From the NCBI RefSeq assembly GCF_901933205.1, contig NC_044571.1, positions 76,695,689 to 76,759,688 of the forward strand: a DNA stretch of 64,000 nucleotides. The letters are read 5' to 3'. Positions 1 to 12,500 of this stretch are shown one piece after another. The notes beneath the pieces are model-generated. The model searched no databases, was not told where the DNA came from, and saw nothing but the letters and a program-made list of their open reading frames with translations. The number at the start of each line of letters is the position of its first letter. Positions within the stretch are counted from its first letter, which is position 1. Position numbers and translations under genes: made by a program. Origin of the DNA: Camarhynchus parvulus. Its lineage: Eukaryota; Chordata; Aves; Passeriformes; Thraupidae.

Positions 1-1005
1 TCAGGTATATTTAGAAGTGATAAATAAGGAATTACTATTCTAGTCATCTACTATAACTCCAGTGTAATGTGAACCACAGAAATTCTCAAAATTAATGCTT
101 TGAAATAGATAAGTCTTAAAAAAAAATATTAAATAAAAAGAAGAAAAATTTGCACTCATTCTCTAGACAAGTTCCTCCAATGGTTTTTCCTCTCTGTGAA
201 GTTGACATTTATACCCAATAAAAACCAGTACTTTTAAGTTTCAAATGCTTGAATTTTTTTGCTCCTTCTCTGGCTAAATTGCAGTCTTATTGTTTTATAT
301 CAGTGTGCCAGTATCTTTCCAATGTAGAGCTAAAAAAATAGTCATTTTTGAAAACAAAGTCTGTTTTTCTACTCCAACAAATCTTCCCCTATCCGTCAAG
401 ATGCTTTTTAAGTTGTACACCCCAGGGTATGCTCTCCAGGATGGAAAGGAAGATCAGGAATCTTCATACTGTCAGTATGGAAGAGTAACCTTGACTTTTG
501 ATTAAGAGTTCCAATAAAATGGAAGTTGGAATAATTCAAAATAATCACTCCCTTAGAATAGACGTACCGTGGAGACACAGACTGCCACCAAGGGTTGATC
601 CGTATGGTAATATGACTCATGAAGGACCAGCAAAGAACAGCACCCTAGGAAATATTGTACTGCATCCTAAAGCTTATAGGTGCCAATAATACAAGACCTC
701 CTAAATTCTTTCATACAAAAGAGTTCAAAGAACCTGACCCTTCTAAGCCTCAGATGGGAAATACTACAGATAGATGCAGAAGAGAAAATAAACTTCTGTT
801 GAAAACTTTCAACTATTTTTTTCTCATGAACTTTTGGGGTTTTTAAATCCAAAACTGCTTTCTGTGAGCAGCTGAACTTCATGGGAAGATCTGTGTCCTT
901 TGGACTTCATGCAGGATGGCAAAAGCCATATGTCAATACAGTTCCTTAGTAATTTCTGTAGTTTTCCATCAGACTTAAAGCAGTTGTGATGACAGATACA
1001 TAGTA

Positions 1006-1044
1006 AGTAGATTGCTGTGTAGGAAGACTACACAGCAATCTACT
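1006..1044. repeat. Perfect inverted repeat (17-bp arms, 5-nt loop)
   Basis: The left arm AGTAGATTGCTGTGTAG and the right arm CTACACAGCAATCTACT are exact reverse complements, separated by the loop GAAGA. The hairpin is shorter than a usual pre-microRNA. It does not resemble a known repeat terminus that I recognise. Confidence 0.95.
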
Positions 1045-1656
1045 ACAAAGAAAAGAGATCTTACAATCATTAATTTTTGGGACAATTTTTATATTGTTTT
1101 CATGAAAATCTTCATAAGAATTGGAGCTTTTTAACCTACCTAACTGAACCTGTCAGGAGACAGTCTGCTAAATACAAAATTTTACATCTCTTCAGTCTAT
1201 ATTCTGAAAGAATCAATGATTTGTCCTCTGATGGCAAAGAGATTCATGGTCAAATTAGTGCAGGAGGAGCCAGTCCCTTGAAAGTTCAGAGTAACCTCAA
1301 GATGCTATCTCAAGCATCTCTAGAGAAAGAAAAATAATTTATGATTTAATTTAACAGAGGGAAACTTGAAAGCTAACAGCAGGCAATGACCATTACAATA
1401 TTTTGCAGATTCTATGGTTCACATCTCCTTCACATTACATGTTCCTTTATCAGAAGATCTCGATGTACTTCTCAGCCTTGGAATCCCCCACTATTATCTG
1501 GCTCAGCTGCTTCCTTATAAAACCTTGTACAAATATAGCCCAATGAACACAGAGATAGTTCAAAGCATTAAAAAAATGTCAAATAAATCAGTCTTATATA
1601 GAGTGACATTAAGTATAGAAGTCTGGGAATAATGACTGGCTCAGAAATTTAAAATT

Positions 1657-1711
1657 TATACGTATATGTACATGCACATGTGTGCATATATATATATGTA
1701 TATATACACAT
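1657..1711. repeat. Alternating pyrimidine-purine tract (TA/TG/CA)
   Basis: A 55-nt run in which pyrimidine and purine alternate without a break. It mixes TA, TG, CA and one CG step. Such tracts are microsatellite-like and can adopt left-handed DNA, especially in their TG/CA parts. Confidence 0.9.
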
Positions 1712-3063
1712 TTCTATATTCATATTTTTTAGCTAGATAAATATAAAGCATATATTGCATTTTGAATACACATAGATGCTTACACATTGCTTCTGTGACA
1801 TTCCACTAGTTGATTAGCAACAATTTTAACAGGGTTAATTAGTTACTATTAGTTCACCCTAATGTGAGCTCACACTTTAAAATCCAGACCTATGTGCTTA
1901 CAGTGAGATGTAGAAAAGCTACAAACTGCCAATTTTAGGTGAGCTGATAAATTATAACAGAGCTCAAAAAGTGATGTTATGCCATTATCTAATATCTGCT
2001 ACAGGTAGATTGAAAAATCTGAGTTCAGATATTAAGATGCTGCAGGGAAGAGAATAAAAAAATTAAAAGATGAGTGCTGTGCTTACTGCAAAGAGGTGGG
2101 TTACTATCTACTTGCTTCCTTTTTGAAAATAATTTGTGAGATATGGAGCCCAAGATCAGGAAAAAAATCCTCTGGTATAGACCCAGGAAACATTATGTCG
2201 TGCAAATTCATGCAAATGGAATGTGGGTTCACAGTCCTTATGAGCAGCAGAGATTTATTTCTTATGATAGTTATGACAACAATGCATAGCAGTTCAGGAT
2301 GAAAGGAAAATTACTGTAAAGTACATTAGGAGACTGCCTAGTGTTACTTTAATGCTCCAAATGCTTCTACATTTATTTAATACTTAGGGGAAAGCACAGT
2401 TTGAACTGACATTGCTTGAAAGAATAAACAGCTGAGAAAGTATAAAAGCACAATGCTTCTGTTGTTATTGGGGTTATTTGAAACCTTTTGACCTTAAGCT
2501 TCCTTTAATATTTTTGGGTGCTTCTGCATATGAGCAGAAAGCGGGATAGAAGAGGTGTGAAAGTCTCATAACTTGGTGAAGAAATGATGCAACTTTTCCT
2601 CTCTAGTCATCTTTGTAATAGTATGTGGAAGAAGTGGGAGTCCTTCTTTAAGAATATCTGGTTAAAGTCCTTTCTCAATGTAAAAAGACTAATGAGAACA
2701 GGAGTAAGTCATAAACAAAACATACAAAGCAGTCATAAGAACAAAACTTGGTTGACCTCAGTAATTGATGAAGGCAAGTGAGATTGGAAGAGCATTTATT
2801 CCAGCAAGGTTTTCTGTCAGCAGATCTCGTCAACTAGGAAGGAAACTAAACAGAAAGAGGGAAACTTGTCCCAAAAAAAATCTAAGGAGACACTCACCCA
2901 CACACCTGAACAAATAAATGTGGAGAAAATGACAGGAAGCAAACCTCAGCAGTTACACTAATTGATGGACTATCAAGAAAACACAGGTACCATTTCCAGT
3001 GACATCAACCTGGACTTTGCAGCGCTGTAAGATTGTAAACCAAGGGAACCCGGACAAACACCA

Positions 3064-3228
3064 CTTTGGACAACATGTTCTAGTGCCTTACAACCCTCAC
3101 AGAAAATAATTTCTTCCTAATAGCTAATCTAAATCTACCCTTTTCCTGTTTTCTCTTGTCCTACCATTATGGACCCTGGTAAAAAGTCCATTATAACTTT
3201 TGTATCAGCCCCCTTGATATACGGACAG
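3064..3228 (-). mobile_element. CR1 LINE fragment, minus orientation
   Basis: The plus strand reads as the reverse complement of the CR1 3' coding region: a 'ttggacaacatgttctagtg' block, then 'ttcttcctaatagctaatct', 'aaatctaccctttt', 'cttgtcctacc' and 'aaaaagtcc', in the order known from avian CR1 copies. The copy is truncated at both ends and diverged. A (CTATT) pentanucleotide run abuts its right side. Confidence 0.8.
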
Positions 3229-3230
3229 TT

Positions 3231-3255
3231 CTATTCTATTCTATTCTATTCTATT
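3231..3255. repeat. (CTATT)5 microsatellite
   Basis: Five uninterrupted copies of CTATT, followed by a degenerate sixth unit, directly next to a truncated CR1 copy. Confidence 0.95.
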
Positions 3256-6064
3256 AATTCTATACTTCTGTGATGGGTGGGACTTAATTTCGACAGTTCC
3301 TGCCTGGAGATTCTGGGACTCAAAAGACGTGAGAAGAAATTTCCAGTGTTAATCCAAGGCAAAAAAGAGTTTTTGGATACATCATTTTTTCATGCCAACT
3401 GTCATCAGATCAATTGTCTCATTTTCCATGTTTATATGTTATCTCAAACAATTTGTTCAGTTTGTTATGTTTGGCCTTTTCTTATGGAAAATAAAATTCT
3501 CCCCTCTGACCCAAATCTAGGATGTTATAGAATTTGGGAACACTTACAGAAGTGGTAATCAGTTTTTGCCTATACTCCAGTCATCTACTCACAGGTCTCA
3601 TGGGTAACAATCACTGAGAAACAAGATGACAGCTAAGCTGTCCTGTGTAGTACTTAACCCTATGTTTTTTAATGATGTATCTTCAGAAAATGGAGAAATC
3701 ATCTAAAAAAGTTCAGAGTGAATATCCTGGAAGTGCCAAATCAGACCAAACACACTGTTTCAAAGTGGAATTTTTTTTTTATTGCTGTCTTACCTTTCTC
3801 CAGGCAACTCTAGTTTCTGCACATTATTGTAAAATGTTTCCACTATTTTTCTTTAAATAAAATATATTGCAGTGCAATCTGTTTATGGAGTCTGAGATTA
3901 CCACAATTCTTTCACACCTTCAACCCTTTTTTGTCTTAATGCACATTCTTGAAATAAGAATGATGACATAGCATCCACAAGAGTTTCCATGAAAAAAGTA
4001 AAGAAAAATGTGATTTATGTAAACTAAAACTGTTCTACTTTTACCAAGTAAATTATGCAAAGAACCTGCATAAAAGTAAATAGAAGTTTTATAAATCAAA
4101 CCTTAAGTGCATAAATGCATTCCCATTTCAAGCAGTATTTTAAAGAGCTGAAGCGGAAACATCATCTTTGCAGGCATTATAATTCAAACACTGAAACTTG
4201 TAAACTTTTTATTATAGTCCTTTTTCAAAATGCCTATGCTTAAGTACAAAAGGTTTTTATACTTTTTGCAACTTTTTCTATCAGACAGGTACAAACCATG
4301 AATGTAAAGTTGCTCCTGTAGGTATTTTACTTGTAGGCAATGTCAGTAAGATATATAAAATCCACCCTTTCTGTAATTGCTTCCAACTTAATTTTAGGTA
4401 TCACATCACATTAATCTTTCACAGCCTTGGTGTTTGCACCCCAGATAAATTACATGAAATCAGCAAAGACCCTTCCAATGGCAAACCAAGACATGGATAC
4501 AAATTCTAGATTGTATGTTCCATTGATGTGATAACGCAGAATAGACAGAGATGTGAGATGCTTACTAATGATTTAGTTTGGGAACTAGGTTTCAAGATGT
4601 TGCTTGTTGGCTCCCATCTTGAAAATCAATGTCAGTGATTTCAGCTGTTGCCTTTGCACATAGAAAATAATTACTAACAGTGAAGAAAGTAAAATGTCTT
4701 TAATATATAAATTACTTGCATTTAGATCTCTGTCCACATATTTATTTTTACCAGGGCATTCCCAGAAAATTGTATGAACAAATTACTTAAAGTAAAAAAA
4801 AAAAAAAGGATGTACAGTTAACCACAGTGAGAAGACATTTGGAAAAGCTTTTTCAAAGTGCCACGTTACTGATGGAAAATGATTTTCATTATATTTGCTT
4901 TCCCCTTCTAGAGTTCTAAAGAAATCTCTTTTTTTCAGTTCAGGACCAAAGTCTGATATTTCACCCTGGCTGGTTGAGGAGAATGTGCTTTCCAGCTGCT
5001 TTGTGTCATTGTTACTGTATTGGACCATGTGTGCCAATATCGTGGTTCAGACAATGAGCAGTGTATCAAAACCCTAAATGAGTTTGCAGCTCACAAAATC
5101 TTAATTCCCTTAAAGGTGACCCGATTTGTCAAACAAAATGACCACCTGATTGTACTAAGACCAATATAAATATTTCATTTCAGTATTAAGGTAGATTTGA
5201 GCAAACCCAGAAGTAAATCCTCTGGAATCTAAAACATTTACAAAATGAAGTCTCACATTGCAGCATATTGCAGCAGTGACCTAGTTCACTTGCATTTTCA
5301 TAGCAACAACAGACATATCTGCAGTCTTTGCTTAAAAGGCATCAGTCATAATTACTATCTGGAAAAAAGGATCAGTTAAAGTGGATGAAAGCATTTTAAG
5401 ACCATCAATACTGAAAGCATGGAGCTCTATGACAAACATAATTTACAGATTTTTCAGCTGCTAAGCTGCAGTTTTTCTTGCTTTTAGAAAATATTTTGTT
5501 TTGGTTTTATGCATCAGTGACTGATTCACTTGCCTTGACTGGTTTTTATTAACTGAGATAAGAATAAACAAGAAAATATAAGCAATATCCTAGAAAACTC
5601 ATTGTACTTCAGAGTACTCAATAAGATTAAAATGAAAAGAAGGAATAAAACTTGGCAGCCCTAACTAACTGAAGTAGACTGATGAATGCTGTCTTCATTT
5701 CAATGCACTGCTAGAGTGCTAGGATCTGAATCGATAAAGTCTGAAGATAAGAAATCTTTGTAACTGATCTGAAAAGCTTGGTTATCTAAAAAAAAAACAA
5801 AACCCAAACCATTATATATTTTACAGATCTTCAGATCTTTTTGTAGAAAGTGAAAGAACTGCAAAACAAGCTTATTAGAGAAGGTTGCAAACTTTTGGAT
5901 GTAGAAAACAACTGATCTTGGGAATTATTATTTTCAAATAGTATTGCTCCTAGGAAGATTAAATGTACAATTTTATGCACTGATATGTGTCTAAATGTAA
6001 TACTTGAAAAAACAGATGTACTCAAAAAAAAATTCTCTCTGGTGAGGATATCTCCATTTTATTC

Positions 6065-6455
6065 TGTGTGAAGAGGTCACTTGGTTTGTTCAGCCTGGAG
6101 AAGAGGAGACAGATGGGAGACCTCACTGCATTCTGCATCTTCTGTGCAAGGGGAAGAGTCTGAGCAGGCACTGATCTGTTCTCTGTGGTGACCAGTGACA
6201 GGACCTGAGGGAATGGCCTGAAGTTGTGTCAGGAGAGGTTTAGGTTGGATATCAGGAAAGGTTCTTCACCCAGAGGGTGGCTGGGCCACAGGGCAGTGGT
6301 CACAGCACCAGCCTGACAGAGTTCAAGAAGGATTTGGACAATGCTCTTGGGTTCATGGTGTGACTCTTGAGGATGGTCCTGCATAGAGCCAAGAGCTGGA
6401 CTTGAGGATCCTTGAGGGTCCCTTCTAACTGTGATTCTGGGATTCTGTGTTACCT
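6065..6455 (+). mobile_element. CR1 LINE 3' fragment
   Basis: Reads in the sense direction: 'ttcagcctggagaagaggag', 'gacctcactgc', 'tgacaggacctgagggaatg', 'aggagaggtttaggttggat', 'atcaggaaaggttcttcacc', and an end 'cttctaactgtgattctggg attctgtg'. These are the landmarks of the CR1 ORF2 C-terminus and 3' terminal octamer region. The frame is broken and the copy is 5'-truncated. Confidence 0.9.
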
Positions 6456-6494
6456 AGAAGACAATATATGACTGTTGTGGAAATGAATGACAAG

Positions 6495-6770
6495 AGGCCT
6501 ACAGGAAAGATGGGAAGAAAGTCATTATCAGGAGGGCTAGTGACAGCACAAGGGGAAATGGCTTTAAACTGTGAAAGGGAGTAGGTTTATGTTACATATT
6601 AAGAAGAAATTCATTTCTGTGAGGATGTTAAGGCACTGTAACAGATTGCCCAGAGAAACAGTGGATGCCCCATTCCTGGAAGTATTCAAGGTCAGATCAG
6701 ATGGGGCCTTTGAGGAACCTTGTCCAGTGTAAGGTGTCCCTGACAATGGCAGAGGGGTTAGTCCCTTCAA
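6495..6770 (+). mobile_element. CR1 LINE 3' fragment (second copy)
   Basis: Sense-orientation landmarks are 'agtgacagcacaaggggaaa', 'tggctttaaactg', 'aagaagaaattcatttctgt', 'gcccagagaaacagtggatg' and 'ccccattcctggaagtattc'. It resembles the copy at 49018-49282 more than the preceding one, so it is probably a separate insertion of another CR1 subfamily. It is degraded and non-coding. Confidence 0.85.
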
Positions 6771-8814
6771 ATCCAGTTTCACTACGACTTCATATGCAGC
6801 CTTTCCTTCTTATTAGATTACCTTCTTATAACTTCACTCCAACAATTGAATAAGTAGAACGGAATTTAGAGACTTAGCGTCATACTTTTCAGAAAAAAAA
6901 ATTAAGATCATTATAATGGCTTTTCTGTCTCAGTATTTTTTTACCATTCTTATACATAAAAATAGCTTTATGGGCTTTTAGTTTTGGCAGTACTGGGTCA
7001 AGTTTTGCCATGTCTATATACACATAACATATAGATATGAATTTCTTATATTTGTAGTATAACATTGTACAATGTCAAATTTGCAGTATTCAAACTACTC
7101 TAAAAACTACTTTATTTCAATATAATAGGATATTCTTAACCAATGTATAAAAAATTGATTTTATTAAAAAATCATATTTCATTGACTCCAAAATATATTG
7201 ATTTGGAATCTTACCATGACAGAAATAAAAAAGGGTCAGTTTTAGACTAAGAAGAAAAGAAATGCCTAAATCTCCTGCGGAATTGGTATCCCAGTATTTA
7301 AACATCATTCGTTCACATAGTACAAAACTCTATCTTTTAGAGAACTTTGACCAAAATACACAGCCAAGATCTTTCTCCTGAATGCTAACCTGGTGACTTA
7401 GAGTGCTCACTGGCAACTGTGCTGGCAACTGTGTTCGGCAGGATAAAGTACTTAAAGGATTGGTTTTTCTATTGAGATTGCCACAAGGCAATCTTGAATT
7501 GAAAATACTTTCTTTCATTCCACTAGCTATGATTTTCTTACTAATATTTCTGCTCAACTTTTACATTCACTGACATATTTTATCCATGATAAATTCACTT
7601 TTTTTTAGCAGATCTGATTTTAATGAAGTAACGACAGTTTTAAGATTCAATTAAAAATTAATGGCTGTTCCACTTTCCAATATCAGAGTATTATATGTTA
7701 CCAGACCTTATATAACCAGTTCTGAAACTAAGAAAAATTTTAAGAGTTCTTTCTCACATTCGTGGCACATCATGGCTAGTAATGACCATACACTAAGATT
7801 TTCTCTATTTCTCGCACTTTCATTTCAATGGAGGAACAGTCTTTCATTTGTGAGCCATAAAGGAGGCAAGAACAGGAAGAAAATGGAATTCAGAAGATGA
7901 CTGAATAACAGATGACTTAAATGACAGTCTTGCAGTCACTAACCAAAACATAGAGTTAATCTCTGTTAATGAGTGAAGATGGTTGAAATCTCATAGTAAA
8001 AAAAAAAAGTTTATAAATGAAAAGTATTTAAGTGTCATTCCAGGCAGAAATTTATCCAAGGGGCACCTGTTTCATTATAGTGTCATCTGTAGTAATAATT
8101 TGATAATTTAGTAGAGAAAATACTGAATTATCAGTGTAAGTTCTTACTGAATGAATTGTTAAGATTGCCATTCCAGTATTTGGCCCACTTATGAGAGCTA
8201 ATGGAAGGGCAATTTAAGTTATTTAGCCTGAAGATATATAAACAATTCTAACAAAAAAAATCCATTCTGTCAATGGATATTCATACTGTCAGGAAATCTA
8301 TCCATTATTATAAACACCACAGATAGCAAGTACAGTGATTAAGATGGCAACACCTTTCCATTGGAAGATTCTGTTTTAGTTACTCTCAGTAAATGTAACT
8401 AAGTGTCCATTCAGTCCGTTGAGGATGCAGCAGGGTATGGAAAGACAAAGCATGTTATAGAATGTATTGAATAAGGACAAGGAAAGAGAGTTTAGGAGCC
8501 AGGAAGTGGGAAATGTGAGACAGAGGAACGGCAGGCAATTAAGCAGAATGTGTGCAAGGAGACTAAAATAGAGCTGGAAAGATGCTGCTATCATTTTTGA
8601 TCAAACAGATGCCTTCAGTAAATAAGGAGAGTGGAAATGGGATCAGCAGCCTTATCGAAAATAGGAGAGAGATCAGAAACCAGATGCAGGGTACAGATAC
8701 AAAGGCTGAGAAAAAGATTAGTCAGAGTGGTGAATAGGAGACTGATCAGTTCTGGCTCCTCTAAGCATTTGGGAAAAGCAGCACCCATTGAGCTCATACA
8801 CAGCTCCCCAAATT

Positions 8815-8980
8815 ACCGGATATTTTGCATTAATCTCTCGTGTCTTAGTTTTCCATTTATAAAAAGGAGATAGTAATATCTACTCACTTCACAGGAACAC
8901 TGTAAAATAAACGCATTAATGTTCATGAAGCACTTAGATGCTGTTATGATGAGCGCCATAAAAGGCTTCTGAGGAAATTA
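8815..8980 (+). mobile_element. Ancient MIR-like SINE tail
   Basis: The stretch 'ttaatctctcgtgtcttagt', 'tttccatttataaaaaggag', 'atagtaatatctac', 'ttcacaggaacactgtaaaa' and then 'gaagcacttagatgctg' with 'gcgccataaaagg' follows the order of the amniote MIR/L2-type SINE 3' half (cctcagtttcc, tctgtaaaatgggg, ataatagtacctac, aagcgctt). This is recognition by eye from memory of the consensus; the exact subfamily is unknown. Confidence 0.65.
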
Positions 8981-9110
8981 ATTTCATCCTCAGAGTAGGT
9001 TTTGAATAGTCTGAATTAATGAAGGCAGGGGGCTGTGCACTGAACAACAGAAAATAGAACATTCAGTAAGTGCACAGTAATTCTTCTGTGACCTGAGTCT
9101 AGTGTGTCTA

Positions 9111-9168
9111 ATATAAAATAAAAAGAAAAAAAAAAGGAAAAAAGAAAAAAAAACCCAGAAAAAAGGGG
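9111..9168 (+). repeat. A-rich purine tract
   Basis: Low-complexity run of A blocks broken by G and one CCC. The minus-strand open frames across it (Phe-rich) are artefacts of the tract. Confidence 0.85.
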
Positions 9169-9576
9169 ATTTTGTGACAATTCTATATTTAAGAACTCCA
9201 GCATTCAAGGCAAAATTCAGACTGTATAGACAATGATGGATCCCTCATCCTGTAGCTTGGATGTTTGACCTTGCAACTCTAATAAAATTTACTGTAAGAT
9301 TTAATGTGTTACTAGACACACAATATATAAATTTCTCACTAAATGCATTTTGTTTTAATTAGTGTGGTAGGTATGTGGGTGGGCTCAGGATTTACATATT
9401 TATAGAATCCTGAGGACATTTTTACATGTTTCCATGCTCGATGAGGTGTAGGGCTAAAACCTAATTAAAAGGTTTGTTTCGGGGATTTTTTTTTTGTTTA
9501 GCTCTGTATGTGCATGTGTGTGTGTTTGTATATGGAGACAGATTACAGTATATTTTATAGAAAGAATTTGCTTCTT

Positions 9577-9596
9577 TATATATATATATATATATA
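9577..9596. repeat. (TA)10 microsatellite
   Basis: Ten uninterrupted TA dinucleotides. Confidence 0.95.
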
Positions 9597-12500
9597 CCAT
9601 GTACTATGAAAGCTACTTCTAACATGTGACATTTAAAACCAGTGTAGAAGAAGCTGTAAGCTGCTAGATGCTGATGGCAGACATGAAAAAACTACCAAAT
9701 CTCACAGAATTTAGACTATAATGTTACAGAATTTGACATTATCATCATATGGCGGTTATCTGCAAAGGCTTTTGATGTCATCATTGTCACCGGTCAGTTG
9801 ACAACTGGAAATTATTTTGATTTTGCTTTCAAAATAATTACAAGACATGACAAACAAATCAACAGTTATATTACCATGCTCATGATTTTGAATGCAAAAT
9901 GCTAAAAATAAATTATATAATTATTCAGTTCAGAATACAACTTCCATGTTGACAAAACTTCCCATCTTGGCATCTTTAGGTGATTTAATTAGATTTCTGC
10001 TGTGAACACTAGTGAAAATATCAAGGACAAAAGACAAATTGGTCTTGGAATTGTACGTTGTTGTAAAGTATAGTCACTGAAGTACTAAATTTCATGGATG
10101 TTGGAACTAGTTTAAGTCTGGATTTACTCTTACATTCTTGTTTTCTCCCATTCCCAAAGTAAATGCAATTTTCTGTTACTGTTATCTCATGCTTCATATG
10201 GAAACAGATGTGTAAGCTGCTCAGCCCTTATAGAAAACTGAACAAAGGTGACCATTGAAGTTGGGGTCGTATGTAGATTAATTTTAATTTTATCCCACTA
10301 TCTCTTATTTTTAATTTTTAGTAATCTAACTAAAAAACTTATATGTATTCTCTTTCATTTCCTTTGCCAGGCAAACTCAACTTGACTTCTCCTAATTCTC
10401 ATTTTATCCGTGTGTTTCACAACCTTCCAGATGTTTTCTTTGATGATCAATCTCCTTTATTCATTGTAGGCTTCTATTCATAATAACACTTATAACACTA
10501 GTAAGACTTCTCCAGTGTTACTAACTCAGAAAGAGCTCAACTCTTTCCTAGAACTTTTCCTCCCTGAGTTCCCAAGTATCATCGAAAGTGACTCCACTGC
10601 ATTTATAAAGAGTACAGTTCCTAGATCAGCTTAGATGCCCTGTCCACTTCTCTCTTCTTCCCTCCCAAGCTTGTGCTGCTCTTTCCTTTGTACTATCACA
10701 AGTACTTGTGCCTCTGCACTTATAAACAGAAGAATAACCAGTCAGATCACTTTACTTTTCAATGAGACCAGGAGCCTGATTTGTTTCTCAGGAAAGCCGT
10801 AATACATCTGTGTCAGGATAAATGAGGGAGAAAAATGAGAGTAGGAATGTCATGGTAGCACTACAAATACCGTGCATGAAATTTCAAGTAAAACTTTTTA
10901 TTTGAAAGAATTTACAGTCGTGGTCTCCACTATATACCACACCTGGAAGGGTCTAAGTAGAGAGATGACACAGTAAATTCCAAAAGTCAGTCTGAGAAAG
11001 AACTTGTGAGGGAAATTTACAAAGTGTTGTCTGGTCTTGGCACAAAATTCTCCTTCAACCTTTTAAAATTTCTCCTGTTTAGTAATGCTGATCTTAATTA
11101 CTGTCATTTATATTTAAATGCCAAGTCTAATGATTCGTTAGCATGATAGATTAGATTGTGAAGGATAGGTGAGATAGGTTATGGGCAGGTTAAACACCAG
11201 CCTCCCAGTCCTGCAGAGAAATGCACAATGCTAAAATGAGAAGTCAGTAGATGTACTATGCATCTTTAAATGATTGCTGTAATTACATTTCAAACTGTGT
11301 CTCTCTACATGACTGACTTCTATTAATTCTTCCAAAGAACAAGAAATATAAAATGTATTGTGTAAAGTACATTTTCAGAGTAAAAGACCAAGCAGAACTT
11401 ACACCTCAGAATACTTTTTTGGCATCAAAAATTACGTAGCAATAAATAAATTTGACCAGATTAATAAATCTCATTTCTACTTAAATAGTTGGAAATAATA
11501 ATAAATTTTTGGTGCTTGATGGATATGAGGATAAATGAGATTGAAGTTATCCTATGTGCAATTCAAATGGAATGAGATAGTAAATGTTGTTCAATGGAGT
11601 ACATCCAGAGCTGATATCCCTTTCTGAAGCTAGTAACTTATCCTAATAAGTATCAAATCTGTGCTGTATTGATGCATAATCCCTAATCAGGGATCTGACC
11701 TCAACTTTTCACACTGCCTGCATTCTAGCGCTATCATGCAAAAGAGTAAATTTTAATTTTAATTAAGAATAAAAGATTTGCTATATTAGATCTTCCTGAG
11801 TTTTCTTTCTCAGTGTTGTCAGAATGTCCCTCTCAGGCTGAGGTGATATATGATTTCACCACAGAAAATTCAAGAGGATGAAGTTAAGGAATGAGTAAGT
11901 TGTTTCTAAGGACAAAGAGGAACCAACTTCTTTTGGGAGAACAAGGAAAGTCATATTTTTGCCTTTTGGACAAAGATTTTGTCCAAACTAATATAGTGAA
12001 AGGCATAAAGAAATAATCTCCTGCGCTGGATTTTTTTCACAGATACTGTCACTTTGTTGGAAGAGTATCTGGGATTCTTTGGTAGGACCACAGCCTTCTC
12101 CAAGGTAATTCTTGTAACATTTTGGGTGTTAGCAGAATTGACTAGGGGCCGTTCTCAAAAGAGAATTTAGAAGCACTCTGTGTCTTGGAAGGTAAATCAG
12201 TTTAGAATTATGGATGTGGAACTTTACATATGATTTGCTCTCAGTGCTAGGGAATGCTTACTCTAGCACAAAGAACCCCTTTTGCAAATGACAGGATACT
12301 GTTTTGAGACAACAGACACAAGATGAAAGAATTTCTCCACTCTCCTTTTGTCTTTGTGAAAGAAAGCACCTGCTTTTGTAGATAGGAAAGGATTGGGCTT
12401 CCTTTGCTCTTTAAAGTGTTTTAATGGAGAGGCAAGATTTTTAAATGCTGATGTAGCAATGGAAAAATGGAAATTGACTGCAATTTTCAGACAGCTTCAA

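Noticed and set aside
4783..5037. 84-codon minus-strand frame ending in a Phe run
   Set aside because: The C-terminal run is encoded by an A-tract at about 4795-4807 and no protein family is recognised.
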